Positions 52,930 through 64,000 of a DNA stretch of 64,000 bases are shown here, piece by piece (the stretch's first letter is position 1; each line of letters opens with the position of its first letter). Origin of the DNA: Opisthorchis felineus (Eukaryota > Platyhelminthes > Trematoda > Opisthorchiida > Opisthorchiidae); assembly GCA_004794785.1 (NCBI GenBank), contig SJOL01006718.1, positions 171,038 to 235,037 of the forward strand, given 5' to 3'. Below the pieces are notes generated by a model that was given only the letters and a program-made list of their open reading frames with translations, was not told the DNA's origin and made no database searches. A program made the translations under genes and the position numbers.

Positions 52930-54585
52930 AGTCTCGCCATCTTTGGACTGCAAGCTTAACATGAGCTTATTTTCCTCGTGTTAACTGACTCCCTGTGAAA
53001 CCTCTATCATGCTAGTAGCCCGAGGTACTAACCTGAATACGTTTGCGAAAAGTTCACTCTTGAGCATTTCGGTCACCTCTACGACAGACTGGTCATTGTT
53101 CCGCAAATTATTCCTTATTTACGCTTAGTAAAAGATCAGAGGGCCAGAAAACTGATGTATTCTTAGCAGTGTGGGCCGTATATTGAATGATTGCTTGCGG
53201 AAATAAGAGCAGTGCTGAGCAGTTCACTGAAAATGAAAGTTTGCGCCCAGTGTACAGTGATAAGCAAACATCGATTGGTAGTTTAGAGTTGGGATAAAAA
53301 CTTTGTCTGACTGACGTAACTATGTCTGACTTCGCGTCATCGTGCCACACAAACTAGTTTCTAGCCATAGATGTCTGAGTGGTGGTCAAACCGAAACCGA
53401 TATCTTGAGTTGTCAGTTTTAACTGCATCATCTTTGTTCGTCTGTCACATAAAGCGATAACCGTTTTGAATTCCTCATTCAAAAATGGTTTTTAATAAAT
53501 CCCATATGTTTGGATAGTTGCTGTAATGTTTGGACAAACCAATACAACGAAAATCAGTAGTAACCAGTTGTTCAGGCCGTAAGTGCCTATAGGCGTTTAC
53601 CCGAGCGGATGCAGAACAAGAAGAATGAACAGACAAAAAACTATGAAAAAAAATTGTTGCGGAACCTGTTTTACGGTCCGGCATTTGCATAGAGTGGTTC
53701 GCAAACATGTGCTCTGTCGGTGTACGGTGAGTCGTTATCCGCCTGAAAGTGTGGGAGTTATACTTTGGAATCAACAATATTTCAGAGCTAAGAGGATGAC
53801 CATTATTCTAGGATATCTTCAACACATCATGTTGATAAACTATACGTTAATTATCGAATTGCGGGATATAATACCTAACACATGCTTTCCTTTTGAGGCC
53901 AGGTAAATGTTAGGAACAAATAGACCTTGTATAAGAATGCATATGAACACAAACTGGAGGCTGGGATATTGTGGAACAAAGAGACTAACATCACTGAACT
54001 AGCACTACTGCAGTGCTTGATACTATTTACAGGATAAAATAATACCTAGGCTGCCTGCAAAGCATCACCTTTGGACTATTTATGAAAGCACAAACAAGGC
54101 TGAAAGGAACAGCAAAACATTTTTCTACATGCAAATGGGATGACCTTGAAAGGCAGTGAAGACATCTGAGACTATCATCATTAGGACTGGAGAACAAAGC
54201 GAAGGGAAATTATCAATTCATCGGAAACGAGTAACAGAAGGCCAAGTTATCGCCGGTCCGTTTATCTCAGGCCAGGCTACCGTGATACCAATTGATCTGC
54301 AGTCCAATTACTGCTAGGACAATTTATCACGCAGTGAAGAGCCTAGTAAACTGGTACTAGGGCAAAGCGGTAAAAGTGGTATATACAAGGGGCAGAATGT
54401 ATTGAGCATAAATGCAAATTTTCTGTTGTGTTTTCTCAAGGTTAGATCTTCGTTTACAGATCGTCCAAGGTAAGTTTCCAACTCTTACACCATGGTTCCT
54501 ATCTGCAACTAGGTTAGCTTTCAGCAGTGTTCATCAGTTTTGGGCCGGTCTTTGGAACGTAAGAAGGCAGTTGCATGAATGCATT
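52930..54585. other. Stretch with no supported gene
   Basis: Overlapping frames on both strands at 53475-53906 have no domain or splice support. Confidence 0.4.
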
Positions 54586-54589
54586 CACT

Positions 54590-54690
54590 TGTATACCGAT
54601 TCGGTTTTTACGGGAGACACCTGAGTTCCATCTCAGTCTCTCGTTAACAATGTGCTTCGAAGAGTTTTCAGTAACCTCATGAGTAGTGTG
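54590..54690 (-). repeat. Dispersed repeat A fragment
   Basis: 'ttcggtttttacgggagaca' then 'atctcagtctctcg' and the terminus 'gagttttcagtaacctcatg' plus 'agtagtgtgttac'. Internally deleted. Confidence 0.65.
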
Positions 54691-54867
54691 TTACATCTAT
54701 GTGAGTAGGTTGTTAGTCCTTTTGACTCGACCCGCTTCTGCTTGCTTCAGCTTCAACATGGGGCTGACAATGGTGGTAAGTTGGACATAGTAATCCCAAA
54801 ACATTCTTGTCCTTTGGTACAATTGTACTAGCCTTTGCTTTACATACACGCCAGTAGTTCTGCTAAA

Positions 54868-55220
54868 CTATACTGAACCCCATTTGGTTTTCATGGAAAA
54901 CTCAACTGAATCTCCCGTTTACGATATTCTTCAGCTGAATGTGCTGCACAAAGGCCGCCCCATGTTACAGTTGGTACGGTATTCGAGATATCGCAATACA
55001 TTGTATAGACTCAATACACTACTCATAAGGTTGCTGAAAACTCTATTGCGATGGCACGATAGTTTATTCACCATGAGCAAGAAAAATTGGCATTAATTTG
55101 CCAATTACATTGGCTTCAACGAGAAACTCAACTGAATCTCTCGTTTACATTATACTTCATCTAAACTCGCCACTTGGTGTTTGTGTTGTTACGATATTTG
55201 AGACTTCATAGTACATCTTC
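54868..55220 (-). repeat. Dispersed repeat A, two nested or tandem pieces
   Basis: The first piece (54868-55010) has 'ccatttggttttcatggaaa', 'ctgaatgtgctgcacaaagg' and 'cgagatatcgcaatacattg'. An inverted terminus 'actactcataaggttgctga' follows at about 55020-55045. The second piece (55100-55220) repeats 'cgagaaactcaactgaatct' and 'gttacgatatttgagact'. This is either nested insertion or duplication. Confidence 0.7.
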
Positions 55221-55224
55221 TTAA

Positions 55225-57340
55225 AATGAGGCAGCTGACTACCGGCTTCAGCCTTCTTGAACGTCATCATTTAGGCATAGTCTCCAAATTTCATCAACCC
55301 TGCGTAACACTTAGATACTAGTTTCACGAACGTGGTCATTCACTTCATTATCTTGACAACATCAATGTATTTACAACTGGGTGCACTTTGGCAACAAACA
55401 AACCTGTCAGTTGGGGGTCTGACTGAAAGCTTCTGACAACACTGGATAACCCTGCGTGATAATAAGGGAACCATATAAATATCTTCCGTATTGGGCACAG
55501 CAGATAGGCTTTATCCAAAGCATCACGAGGTCGGCCATTGGATAGGGAAGAAACCAGCCTGCAAAATGATCCAGAGTGTCAATTACACTGAACACATCGG
55601 AGGCTAGCAAGACCCGGGTACCAAATTCAACTGTTTTCGGGTCATAGAAGAACGGGACTCAAAACAACCAAGAACTAGACCATCAACGTCATTCGCCTTC
55701 ATCCTGATGTGCTGTGTGTATGGTTCATTCAGACATGGACGGAAACGTTGTTCATACCTGGTTAAAATGTCAAGCAGGTAGTGGAACAGTTTGCGAGACT
55801 TATAGCGAATAAGGAGCCTGGTGGCAGTAGTGAATTACTGTTCGCATCGTAAGGATTCAAAATATTAGCTCTGATCTACTGACTGAGAAGCTAACAAAGT
55901 TTATTCAGCAACTTCGTACGATTGAGCTGCCTGCCTGCCAGTTCTGACGGTATTCTATTGATATATTTATTGTACACGAAGTAATTTGGCCTTGCAAAAC
56001 AAACAGATACCACAGTTCCATCGTAATGTGTAAAGGTTGAAGGTTCTCGAAGGGTCCCACAACAGTATTTCTGCGTCGCAGAGTAATGGGTGAAGAGCAC
56101 TTGCCTGAAGTGACTGGTAGGAGCTAACAATACAAATATTTTAAAGGCACACACATGAAAAGCACAACAGTGCCTTGGGCGTTCAATACGAGGCCCCAGA
56201 TGACGAATATCTCTTTGAAGCAACCAGATGTTGCCCGGGAGTTAAAAGTTCGTCTTCATTCTCCATAAGCGTTCAACCCATCCATGACTATGACTTGGCA
56301 ACAAGGTTTCCATTTCCCTTCATTTAAGTACAGTGACACCTGCAAGCGGCTAAACCGGGCCGTCATTAGCAGCTCCTGCGCCATAACGCACAGCTCTCCA
56401 CGGATGTTACATCAACAGTTACTGTTTCCAGACAGGTAGCACAGCTGAGCGTATTACCAAACGTACTAGACACATACTCTGGATGCAGTAAGTTGGACTG
56501 AGACCAAGCGACAGAACGTCCTTATTCAGACTATCCCGCAAGCTCTCTTGCAGGAGGAATTTAAAACAGCACTGCGGATATGCTCCGCATTGGCGTAATC
56601 AAACAACAACGCTTTCCAGTTTCTTTGAAGATAATTTTATACAACAAATTGTTAACTACGGTGGTTGATTGTAACTTACTACTCCACTTCTTCTAAAGAG
56701 TTGCTATTTGTTGTGATGATGACTCGTTATAAGGACAAGATACAGATCCTGGAAGGAATAATGAATGTCAAACTCGTAGAACCTGATACCTACGCGCCAA
56801 CAGTGACAACACCTGGCTACGTAGGTTATACAGAGTGATAGTTCTCCAGAACTTCCCGACACTAATCTCTGGAGAATTTGCAATGTAAGTTGGCGAAGTC
56901 GAAGTCAGGACCGTTTCGTTGAGACAGACATCACAGGCTGGTTCAAAACACAATAACGGTGACGGTATCTAAAGGTCAGATTATAGTACTTGTAGAGACA
57001 ATAATACTCATTAGAATGAGTTTTCATGTCATTGGCCCAAGTCTCTCGTCTGGGCTCGTGTATCGGCTCCTCCCTTTGTCCCCAGCAGATTTCTCTCTCT
57101 CCAAAGTATCATGTCCCTAAATGAGATCAACGGAGCGGTCGCGTGCGCGCGTTTCTGTTCCGGGAGAGGGCTACAGTAGTTGACAATGGATGGGAAATTT
57201 TCCACGGGGCTGAACTGCGAAAGACTCAATCGGTAATGTTTGTTGACTCCAACCTGCATTCTAAATTCTCCTTCACTCCAGCCTCGTTTAATATAACCCT
57301 GAAGAAGTCGAACATCATAACTCAACTTTTCCGATGTTTT
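55225..57340. other. Stretch with no supported gene
   Basis: Minus-strand frames at 55891-56223 and 57029-57325 lack domains and splice sites. A GC-rich patch lies near 57130-57170 ('gcgtgcgcgcg'). Confidence 0.35.
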
Positions 57341-57348
57341 TTTTCAAG

Positions 57349-57421
57349 GCTTCAAACGTATCTGGATGATACCAGGTGGTTCCCAAAGGGTGTGTTGGAG
57401 CTCAGTGTGACGCAGACTGAA
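57349..57421 (+). CDS. Candidate exon 1 of 3, unknown gene
   Basis: A strong polypyrimidine acceptor ('tgttttttttcaag') and a plausible donor GAA|GTATGA enclose 24 codons: LQTYLDDTRWFPKGVLELSV then TQTE. It ends in phase 0, matching the exon at 57733. The first base completes a codon from an upstream exon that was not found. Confidence 0.38.
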
Positions 57422-57732
57422 GTATGATTTTGAAACACAAGCGAAATTATGCTTATCGCTTGAATTCATTGCAACTGGTTAGCTTTTTGTGCTAAACTAA
57501 ACACTTTGACTTTGCCGTAACGGGTGCAGGGTAAGTGTTACATATTTTCTGGTAACGACGAAAAAGTGTTAGTAATTTTGGATATTACGATTTCTTTGAA
57601 GTTATACTGAGATGTAAGCTTGGGCCTCAAACTTGGCCGTGCTTTTAAAACGTAATTTTATGTCACAAAATTACGACTGACTCAGTGTTATTTGTTATTA
57701 ACTGGAACCCTGTGATATTGTTTCTTCATAAG

Positions 57733-57795
57733 GTTGTGATACAGTCTCTTGAATCCACATTTTTTGCCCTTTTATTGATGAAATTCGGTCACAAG
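57733..57795 (+). CDS. Candidate exon 2 of 3, unknown gene
   Basis: Acceptor 'gtttcttcataag', donor AAG|GTAAGA; 21 codons, VVIQSLESTFFALLLMKFGH plus K, phase 0 to 0. The other two plus frames contain stops. The hydrophobic middle could be a buried helix. Part of a three-exon chain with 57349-57421 and 57902-58072. Confidence 0.4.
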
Positions 57796-57901
57796 GTAAG
57801 AGAAAATGCATCATTCTAAAACATAGGAAATAAAAGAAAGAACCCACCTAAGCAAATGTTTGCTCTCAGGTGGGGTGCCGGTAGATGGCTGTTTCCTTCA
57901 G

Positions 57902-58072
57902 TGCCGTTCGTTAAACTCCGTTTACTACTTGACTAAGCTGTCGCTGCGTGGACAGTATCAGAACATTGGAGTTTCTCTGCTACAGAAAATTCGGCTGGAT
58001 GTTGATACGAAAAGTGCAATTATTCAGATGGATGGATACAATTTACGCGCGTTACTTACTGATATCGCCTAA
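57902..58072 (+). CDS. Candidate exon 3 of 3 with stop, unknown gene
   Basis: Acceptor 'ctgtttccttcag' opens 56 codons in phase 0 (SLNSVYYLTKLSLRGQYQ; IGVSLLQKIRLDVDTKSAI; QMDGYNLRALLTDIA) to TAA 58070-58072. It would form the C-terminus of a protein of at least 101 residues. An alternative acceptor at 'tgctctcag' (57868) leads to a stop. I do not recognise a family; a helical-repeat protein is a guess. Confidence 0.38.
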   Translation, partial: CRSLNSVYYLTKLSLRGQYQNIGVSLLQKIRLDVDTKSAIIQMDGYNLRALLTDIA

Positions 58073-58429
58073 CCTTCCCTATCTCATTCCAAGGAACGAA
58101 TTCGTTTTCCTGTCACCAAAAAGCAGACCTGAAAAAAACATTTTGGCATGGGCAGAGAAATCCTAGATCTGCGGCCTCGCCCCCGCATATTCATCATTTA
58201 GGAAAAATGGAGTTCGTGGCTATACTCGGTTGTAAATAGGCTTTGAGAATCGGTCATCATTCAAAGAGGAATAGCTATGGTAACTGAAGGGCATGATGTC
58301 CTTCTTGGCAGTCCAGACACTTCCGTTTGAAATAGCTTTTTTGAATCAACTAAAGAATACGAATTCTAGAAAAGCCACAGTGGCCTTTTTAACCACAGCG
58401 TTAAAGATGGAAGATATTCCTAATGCACT

Positions 58430-58550
58430 ACTTATAAGGTTGCTGAAAATTCTTTGCCTGGGAACATCACGAACGACAGATTCAGCTGGGTTCCAGGTGA
58501 GTCTCTCGCAAAACCAAATTTGTTTGCAAATGAGTGTATTTCGCTAAGAT
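58430..58550 (+). repeat. Dispersed repeat A, 5' part with inverted terminus
   Basis: Begins with 'actacttataaggttgctga' (the inverted terminus), then 'gacagattcagctgggttcc', 'aggtgagtctctcgcaaaac', 'caaatttgtttgcaaatgag' and 'tgtatttcgctaa'. It shows the inverted terminus directly joined to the 5' part, supporting inverted ends for the family. Confidence 0.8.
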
Positions 58551-58877
58551 GGAAAATAGTTGGTGGCTGACGGTCTGTAGTGCGGTCAGTCATTTCCATA
58601 TCTGGGGTGATAGACGCCTCTAATTTCCTGACACTGACTTCTCATACTATTTACAGGTGTAGGTAAAAAATTCATAATAAACCCCATTTTTCAAACCCGG
58701 TTACTCCCCGCTAGTTTGCGCCGACAGAGGCCAGAGTTTCTGAGTATGCACAAACGGTATTTGCCTCGAACGAACGGCACATATGGCAAAAGTTCAAATT
58801 GTCTGAATTGAAGGGGGTACAATTCTCCTCTCCTTGCCGTGTAGGCGAAACGTTAAGCAAAGCAAGTAATATAAGTC

Positions 58878-58964
58878 GTGTGAATGCCGTACACAGCAGA
58901 GTCTTTTGGATTTCATTCAAACATACTGAAGTCCAAAAGACTCTGCTGTGTGCGACATTCACAC
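58878..58964. repeat. Near-perfect hairpin, 33-bp arms
   Basis: 58878-58910 pairs with 58932-58964 at 31 of 33 positions, including an unbroken 20-bp block (ACACAGCAGAGTCTTTTGGA) and a 9-bp block (GTGTGAATG), around a 21-nt loop. It creates mirrored short frames on both strands that are not genes. It could be a small foldback element, or if transcribed a hairpin RNA of pre-miRNA size; the sequence alone cannot decide. Confidence 0.85.
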
Positions 58965-59049
58965 TACTTGTGTTCATCCTGAAAGTAATGTGAGTGGCTG
59001 GAAGTGTGATAGTAATTCGGTGATACACTGAGGCTAGTGCACTAACATT

Positions 59050-59695
59050 CTGACCCTCCTTTATGCCACCAGAACTATAACGAAAACTCTTTCACACAAA
59101 AGCAAACACATATCGACCATAAAATATGCTGTTATTGCAAGGGAGAATTTAGGAATACACCGCTTTACAAAAGCCGATTGGAATTACACATGAAGCCTTC
59201 ATTCGGCACCATCAGTTAATCGAAGCAAACGCACCACAAAAATCGGTGCAACCCGCATGTAGTTGAAGCGATATTCGTCGTAAATAGAAATCTTGTCCGC
59301 ACAGCCTCTTTCTGGTGTGAACTCTCCTTCGTTTTGCCTTCTGCGTGCATCCCGCGTCCGAGAAACTGGTTGTAGAAGAGGGGACGCAAAAATTTTTGCA
59401 GAAACATCAGTAAGACTGATTCCGAGATAGATATCGCAACCGGTTCCATTGTGAGTTTTGGGGATCGGTTGTAATAATGAGGTCTCCCAAACTCAGGGAA
59501 CGAGTTTAGTTTTTTTACACTGAATAAAACGAATTGTGGAGTGGCTCCAGGAGTTCACGGAGCCTTCTCCAAGGAGGTTTCTTCTCTTCAGTTGTCTGAT
59601 GACCACATCGGTTTCTGTTGTACTGGGCTGTTCTCAGTTGACGTCTTGCTGTATTGACGATGGACTGGTCTCGAGGCCCCAAGTTTTGGTTGGCG
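59050..59695. other. Stretch with no firm gene
   Basis: A minus-strand frame at 59515-59712 (with RRQLRTAQYNRNRCGHQTTE) is somewhat coding-like. It overlaps the start of the plus-strand frame at 59701; at most one can be real. Confidence 0.3.
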
Positions 59696-59700
59696 AGTGA

Positions 59701-59979
59701 TTCACGGCCCATCGACTCATCCTTTCGTCGCCGTTTTTAAGAAAATCTCAATTTGCACCATTTTCTTCTGAAGCAACGCCTATGGGACAAATAATTTTGC
59801 CGAAATCACCAACACTCAAAGCAGATTCCATGCCTGATGTCATATCCGACCAGTATGAAATAGGATCTCTCCGGGCTAGTCGAGTGTCCTTTCTTCGAGA
59901 AGTGCGAAAACCAACCAATTTGGTGATACTGGCTAAAGCTGACTTCCTAGATAAGGAAGGAGCTTCCTCTGATATCTAA
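59701..59979 (+). CDS. Candidate terminal exon, unknown protein
   Basis: 92 open codons to TAA 59977-59979, with good coding character: GQIILPKSPTLKADSMPDVI, QYEIGSLRASRVSFLREV, KPTNLVILAKADFLDKEG. A likely acceptor is 'ttttcttctgaag' before about 59773, leaving 68 codons; ATG 59782 is also possible. No membrane segment or known domain. No partner exon found. Confidence 0.33.
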   Translation, partial: FTAHRLILSSPFLRKSQFAPFSSEATPMGQIILPKSPTLKADSMPDVISDQYEIGSLRASRVSFLREVRKPTNLVILAKADFLDKEGASSDI

Positions 59980-60234
59980 CCCGTTTGAGGTCTTTGCACA
60001 CAGCACAACTGGTCCACATGGGCTTGTTGTACAGTGGTTTTCAAGTTTATCCATTATTCGCTTACCTGAGCCAACCAGTCAGCTAAAAGATTAGAAATGC
60101 TAGTCTCTAGTCTGTTGATTATTGAATCAGGAAGTGTCTGTTTTCAACCCGAATTGATAAACTTTCAATGGAAGCGACTAAGCCAAGTAAGTAGATTCTA
60201 CCCCAAATTGTGGAGTGAGCCAAATTTCTGTTAC

Positions 60235-60268
60235 TCGTTTCAGAAGGGCTTGGTAAACAATCGGTAGT
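60235..60268 (+). repeat. 33-nt dispersed repeat (copy 2)
   Basis: Matches 2165-2197 with about four differences; shared core TTGGTAAACAATCGGT. Same orientation, 58 kb apart. Confidence 0.6.
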
Positions 60269-60269
60269 T

Positions 60270-62045
60270 TTTAATTGGGTAACGCTTCGCTTTTGACACA
60301 AAAGCTTCATCAAACCTCTTCAAGTTTTATCTGTTAATAGTGTTTTTCAACATCATACTTGGCAGATACGGTTTTCGAGGAGGATATCAGGTTTTCCTTG
60401 AAAACGGCTTCCCAATTTCAAATATAGGAGTCTTTGGACGTCAGCCTGATATGTACATGCTGCTAGCCATCTATCAAACCTATTCATTATATTTGCAACT
60501 GGTAGTAATCGATCAAGACAAGTACCCTGTAGAAGTGGAGGTTAGGTCCCCTTTGCAGATTATCTGCTTACAAAACAATCACATATTATGTCAGGTCTAA
60601 CGAGGGATGATTTGTGAGCTCTTTGGTGAATAGGCTCTCAATTTGGAATGACCCTGTTAAGGAATATGATTTCCACTGTTCACCTGTTGCACATAAAACG
60701 AACGGAGTGCATAAAGCCATGCATAAGGGTCAAAGGGGGCGATAAGTCCAAGTGTTTACGAACTACTGGTTCACAGTCACACTACAACATACTGCACTGA
60801 GTGAGTTCGGTAGTCTTTTGTATGCTGAGTTCTTTCGGACCATCCAGTATAAATGCCGGTAGTTAGCTACAACTAAGTCCAAAAAACGACCAATGAAACC
60901 CGTAGCCATGAATCCTTTATCTTTCACAGTACTTTATGCATTTTCTTTACGTTCCAACATCAGAGTTAAAACGATGCATCAGACCAAAATTGACTGCGAT
61001 TGGCGGCACACCTACCAGACATCTAGAATAGTTTCCAGTTGGGATACATAATAGTGGTGTATCTGTCTTCAAACCAAGCATACACACGAATGGTGAGCGG
61101 TCGACGGGCTTTCTATGGCTACGTGAACGTCACCATATATGCAGTGTCTGTGAGAATGAATAATTACAAAAGTTACGTCATACCATAATTTACCTGTAAT
61201 AGATGTCCGGAAAAGTTGGGGGTAAAACAACATGCAGTCGGGGTCTTTTGGAAAGGCATAGAAGAGCGTGCTATTGAGTAAAGCCGCTCTGATTTCCACC
61301 TATTTTACGCTGTTTCTTGCGCTGGGCTAAAAGTGAATCTCGTCCTCACTGTTCCATGTTAGTTTATTCCTTTATTCTGTCAAGTCAACGCAAGAATTAC
61401 AAACCAACCCGTGACTTCAGCTTTTGCTTCCACCAAGTAACCATAGGAATCCACTCAGAGCGAAGGGCTAACTTTTTTCTTTGTTGAACTAGATTCTTTT
61501 TCAGAGGAACTCCACCATGCTTTTGGAATGGAATATTTATGACAGAATGAATCAAAGATATCAAGCGCTAATGGGATCTGTATTCTAAATTTATGAATGA
61601 CTTCCTCCTGAATACTTACTAGGTAACAGCATTTGAGACTCTTAAGGTAACCATCAGTTGGGTTATGGAGAGAGAGTTGCGTCTGATCGGCAAGTTAGAT
61701 AACTGAAGATCGACATGGCTGTTAGATCCCGTGTTGTGTGCGCGTGATCCGTGACACGACTGTGAAGATGCCGCGTGCGACAAGCGGCTGCAAGTATGTG
61801 GCTGGAGGTTGGGAAAATGTAAATACTGATCTAACCATTTGTTCATCCGGACAATTTAATTGCTTGTGAATTTCCTGACCTATCTCAATGCGTTTTCAAT
61901 CCTCATCGCGAACTCGGTAGGCATTAAACAGTGGAAATTCAACTTGAACTGATGTTTCTCGATTCTGACTCAAGGAAATTCAGCCACAGTCGGTGTTCAC
62001 CAGATGGACAGAGGAGGTTCAGTAGAACTTAGTTGTGGGATCGAT
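60270..62045. other. Stretch with no supported gene
   Basis: A frame at 60340-60600 is open but has no splice or domain support. No SINE or repeat A copy seen. Confidence 0.35.
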
Positions 62046-62052
62046 AACTCTT

Positions 62053-62286
62053 TGAGTTAAGGAATCCGAATACTCAACAGTAGTCAACAGTGAACAGGTG
62101 GTGCTGTATTTAAGTCGAATTCATAGGCTGCGCGAATTTAATCCACAGATATATGGGCTTGAATTCGGAAACCTGAAACTTAAAGTAAACATGCTCCTTA
62201 AAAATGAGACCGGACCCGTCTACGTTGACCTGACAAGCTTCGATAAGGACAAGAGGTCTCGGACGTCAGAGCTGTTCGGGAAGTGA
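62053..62286 (+). CDS. Candidate terminal exon, unknown protein
   Basis: After 'ctctttgagttaag' a frame of about 77 codons runs to TGA 62284-62286. It reads like a real protein end: VVLYLSRIHRLREFNPQIYG, LEFGNLKLKVNMLLKN, GPVYVDLTSFDKDKRSRTSE. An internal GTAAAC after LKLK could be a donor instead. No upstream exon identified and no family recognised. Confidence 0.33.
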
Positions 62287-62289
62287 GCA

Positions 62290-63425
62290 CAAGCTTGATA
62301 TGATAAAGGAGTTCATTTATAGTTAAACCCGTCTAGAAAGGACATGCCGGGAGAGAATCAAAACCTTCCTCAGAGACAAGTGTCAAGAAAATTGGTCTTT
62401 TGAAGCCACGCGTCCGACTACTTGTCATTACCCAACTCGAGTATACCAATCATGGAGACTCCTAACCTTGGAAGAACAGATGGTTCTTAGTTGGGTCCCT
62501 GAATCTAGAACACCACAACAGGGCCAATTATTGTCCAAATCGTCCGAAATAAAGCTCCAATAACCGCTTAATGAGGCAACATTTAAGTGATTAAAGTGGA
62601 ATACAAACATATTACGGTTTTACCTGAACTCTAAGCCAGATATCATAAGAAGGAATGCGTCAGTAGTTACCAGGGCAAGCGGGTCTTCGGCTGACAAGAC
62701 GAAGCTGGGACAAAACCTTACGAGCTGCTTGTCTCCCGTGAACGCACATATAACTGCATTATATTTCATTTTTACTGAGAAGCGATCAGATAGCGAGCGC
62801 CGATGTATTTACCGGCTGACACTAGGTGGAGACAGCCGGACTGTGTGACCAGACTTAACTTGATGGCCTATCCTTACATTTTATTCTAAGAAAAGAGTGA
62901 TAAACCAACATTTGGCTTATCATATTCCACTTTGCTTGGTGAAGTAATTGATGCGTATCGTAATGTTAAACCTGAAAAGCAGGTGTCTTTTGTGGAGGGC
63001 TATTGTAGATTTACGGTCTGATTTAACAGCCTCGGAGTCCTTTAGTTACTTCATAGTATCCATAAATGCGAACATTCTTTAGTCAGGGTTCCATTACTAT
63101 ATTGGCGCTGCAATAGGTTCTGATAAAAGGCCACTAAAAAGTTCTCAGTAGGTGGACATATAGGAGATAAATGAGCTAGGCAACCAACGTTGTTGATCTA
63201 TTACCGTACTGCGGTTTTGATTGTTTGTTTTTATGTTCGGTACAGTCAAGCATTTTACTGAAAGAGAAGCTTGGTGGACAAGCCACAGTTCAATCCACCA
63301 ATCCGTGCGACCTGGCAAATTGTTCAATTGTAACATTCCAGCTATTCGCTGCTAATTTTTTGTTTCTTTGATTTTGGGATTTGTGAATGAAACAATCATG
63401 GTTCTTTGGGTTTATCTTTTGTTAC
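62290..63425. other. Stretch with no supported gene
   Basis: No exon, SINE or repeat A copy recognised. Confidence 0.4.
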
Positions 63426-63443
63426 ATGTGATATGTGCATTCG

Positions 63444-63529
63444 GGTCAAAAGTTCTTGGCACTGTTGGAAACCAAACAGCAACGGAATAAGATTGATTCA
63501 ATTCGCCTACAGCGCTTTCCAGCGAAAGT
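63444..63529 (+). CDS. Candidate short exon, unknown
   Basis: A frame with FLALLETKQQRNKIDSIRLQ then RFPAK ends at a consensus donor AAA|GTAAGT. The acceptor ('cgggtcaaaag') is weak, and a second frame with its own ATG is open over the same stretch. The start is uncertain. Confidence 0.25.
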
Positions 63530-63616
63530 AAGTGCGATCTACCTGACTGAAAATGGTTGCTATTTTTGGCCGTTTGGTTTGTGTCTGGTTTGTTTGTACT
63601 CACCACCAGCAATCTT

Positions 63617-63641
63617 GCAGACCCTCGTGTTGCGGGTCTGC
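63617..63641. repeat. Small hairpin, 8-bp arms
   Basis: GCAGACCC (63617-63624) and GGGTCTGC (63634-63641) pair perfectly around a 9-nt loop. GC-rich stem. It could be a terminator-like or chance structure; no gene context. Confidence 0.4.
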
Positions 63642-63644
63642 CCA

Positions 63645-64000
63645 TTTCCACAACCCTTAATCGGCCGAATGAGAGGTACACACTCCTTAATTTCTAAGGG
63701 AAAACTGTAGGAGAGTACTGAGGCTGTACGAAGATGGCTACATTCGACTCTCAGTGCAGTGATAAAAACTGCTCTCTGTGTTTCTGCACAAAAATCTACC
63801 GAGTGAAGTCGAACCATTTATTTCGTTTTTCGCGAAAGTTTTGAAACATTTAACCCCAGTACAATAACGAAGCGATTCTTTTGAATATTCTATTGGTTTC
63901 ATGAATAGTTTGCCCGGATCAGTGTAATACACAACCCAAAAGTAAAAATGCTTGGGGCTTTGTCTAGTTGGTTTGTCGGATCAGCCAGATTAACCGTGAC
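63645..64000. other. Window end, no gene seen
   Basis: Overlapping short frames on both strands lack start, splice and domain support. Confidence 0.4.

Noticed and set aside
57029..57325. 98-codon minus-strand frame
   Set aside because: No domain, no splice support, and it overlaps the approach to better plus-strand exons.
58711..59028. Frames of 105 (minus) and 64 (plus) codons with similar sequence
   Set aside because: They mirror each other because of the hairpin at 58878-58964; not coding.

Overview
This is eukaryotic, gene-poor, repeat-rich DNA. There is no operon-like packing. Open frames are short and broken, and the only convincing protein-coding unit is split by GT/AG introns of about 50 to 1,200 nt. 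Worn non-LTR retrotransposons (endonuclease and reverse transcriptase relics), tRNA-derived SINEs and a short dispersed repeat with inverted ends fill much of the rest. The retroelement protein style and the intron sizes fit a flatworm, most likely a digenean trematode (liver-fluke type). That assignment is inference from memory of such elements, not a database match.

Layout. 1-25 kb is mostly intergenic or intronic sequence: copies of dispersed repeat A (about 0.9-1.4, 3.3, 8.9-10.0 kb), a possible isolated 3' exon (8.1-8.4 kb), a His/Gln-rich small ORF (11.4 kb), a possible Penelope-like relic (13.1 kb), a degenerate reverse transcriptase (14.6-15.7 kb) with a second 3' fragment (20.7-21.0 kb), and SINE copies (24.1, 24.4 kb). 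26.46-34.86 kb holds the main gene, about ten plus-strand exons whose phases join without conflict into a Ser-rich protein of about 1,239 residues. Its exons 3-6 carry what I read as a CUPID domain, the cytohesin-binding module of FRMD4A/B, INAVA and CCDC120. The two halves of the domain are separated by a linker of about 180 residues not seen in the vertebrate proteins. 35-47 kb holds a non-LTR endonuclease relic (38.8-39.6 kb), an unidentified minus-strand coding relic (40.6-41.5 kb), a possible exon and a tRNA-like SINE (45.5-45.8 kb).

47-64 kb holds more repeat A, a clear SINE (51.9-52.1 kb), a near-perfect 33-bp hairpin (58.88-58.96 kb) and several unassigned exon-like stretches (48.0-48.5, 57.35-58.07, 59.70-59.98, 62.05-62.29 kb).

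How it fits together. CUPID proteins in animals bind cytohesin Arf-GEFs and link them to junctions, polarity or immune signalling. The gene here would be a flatworm version. A start codon with A at -3 in the first visible exon suggests it may lack the FERM domain (INAVA-like architecture), but FERM exons further upstream cannot be excluded. Everything else is repeat background or isolated exons of genes that extend beyond what can be joined by eye. No rRNA, genuine tRNA gene, CRISPR array or bacterial element was seen.
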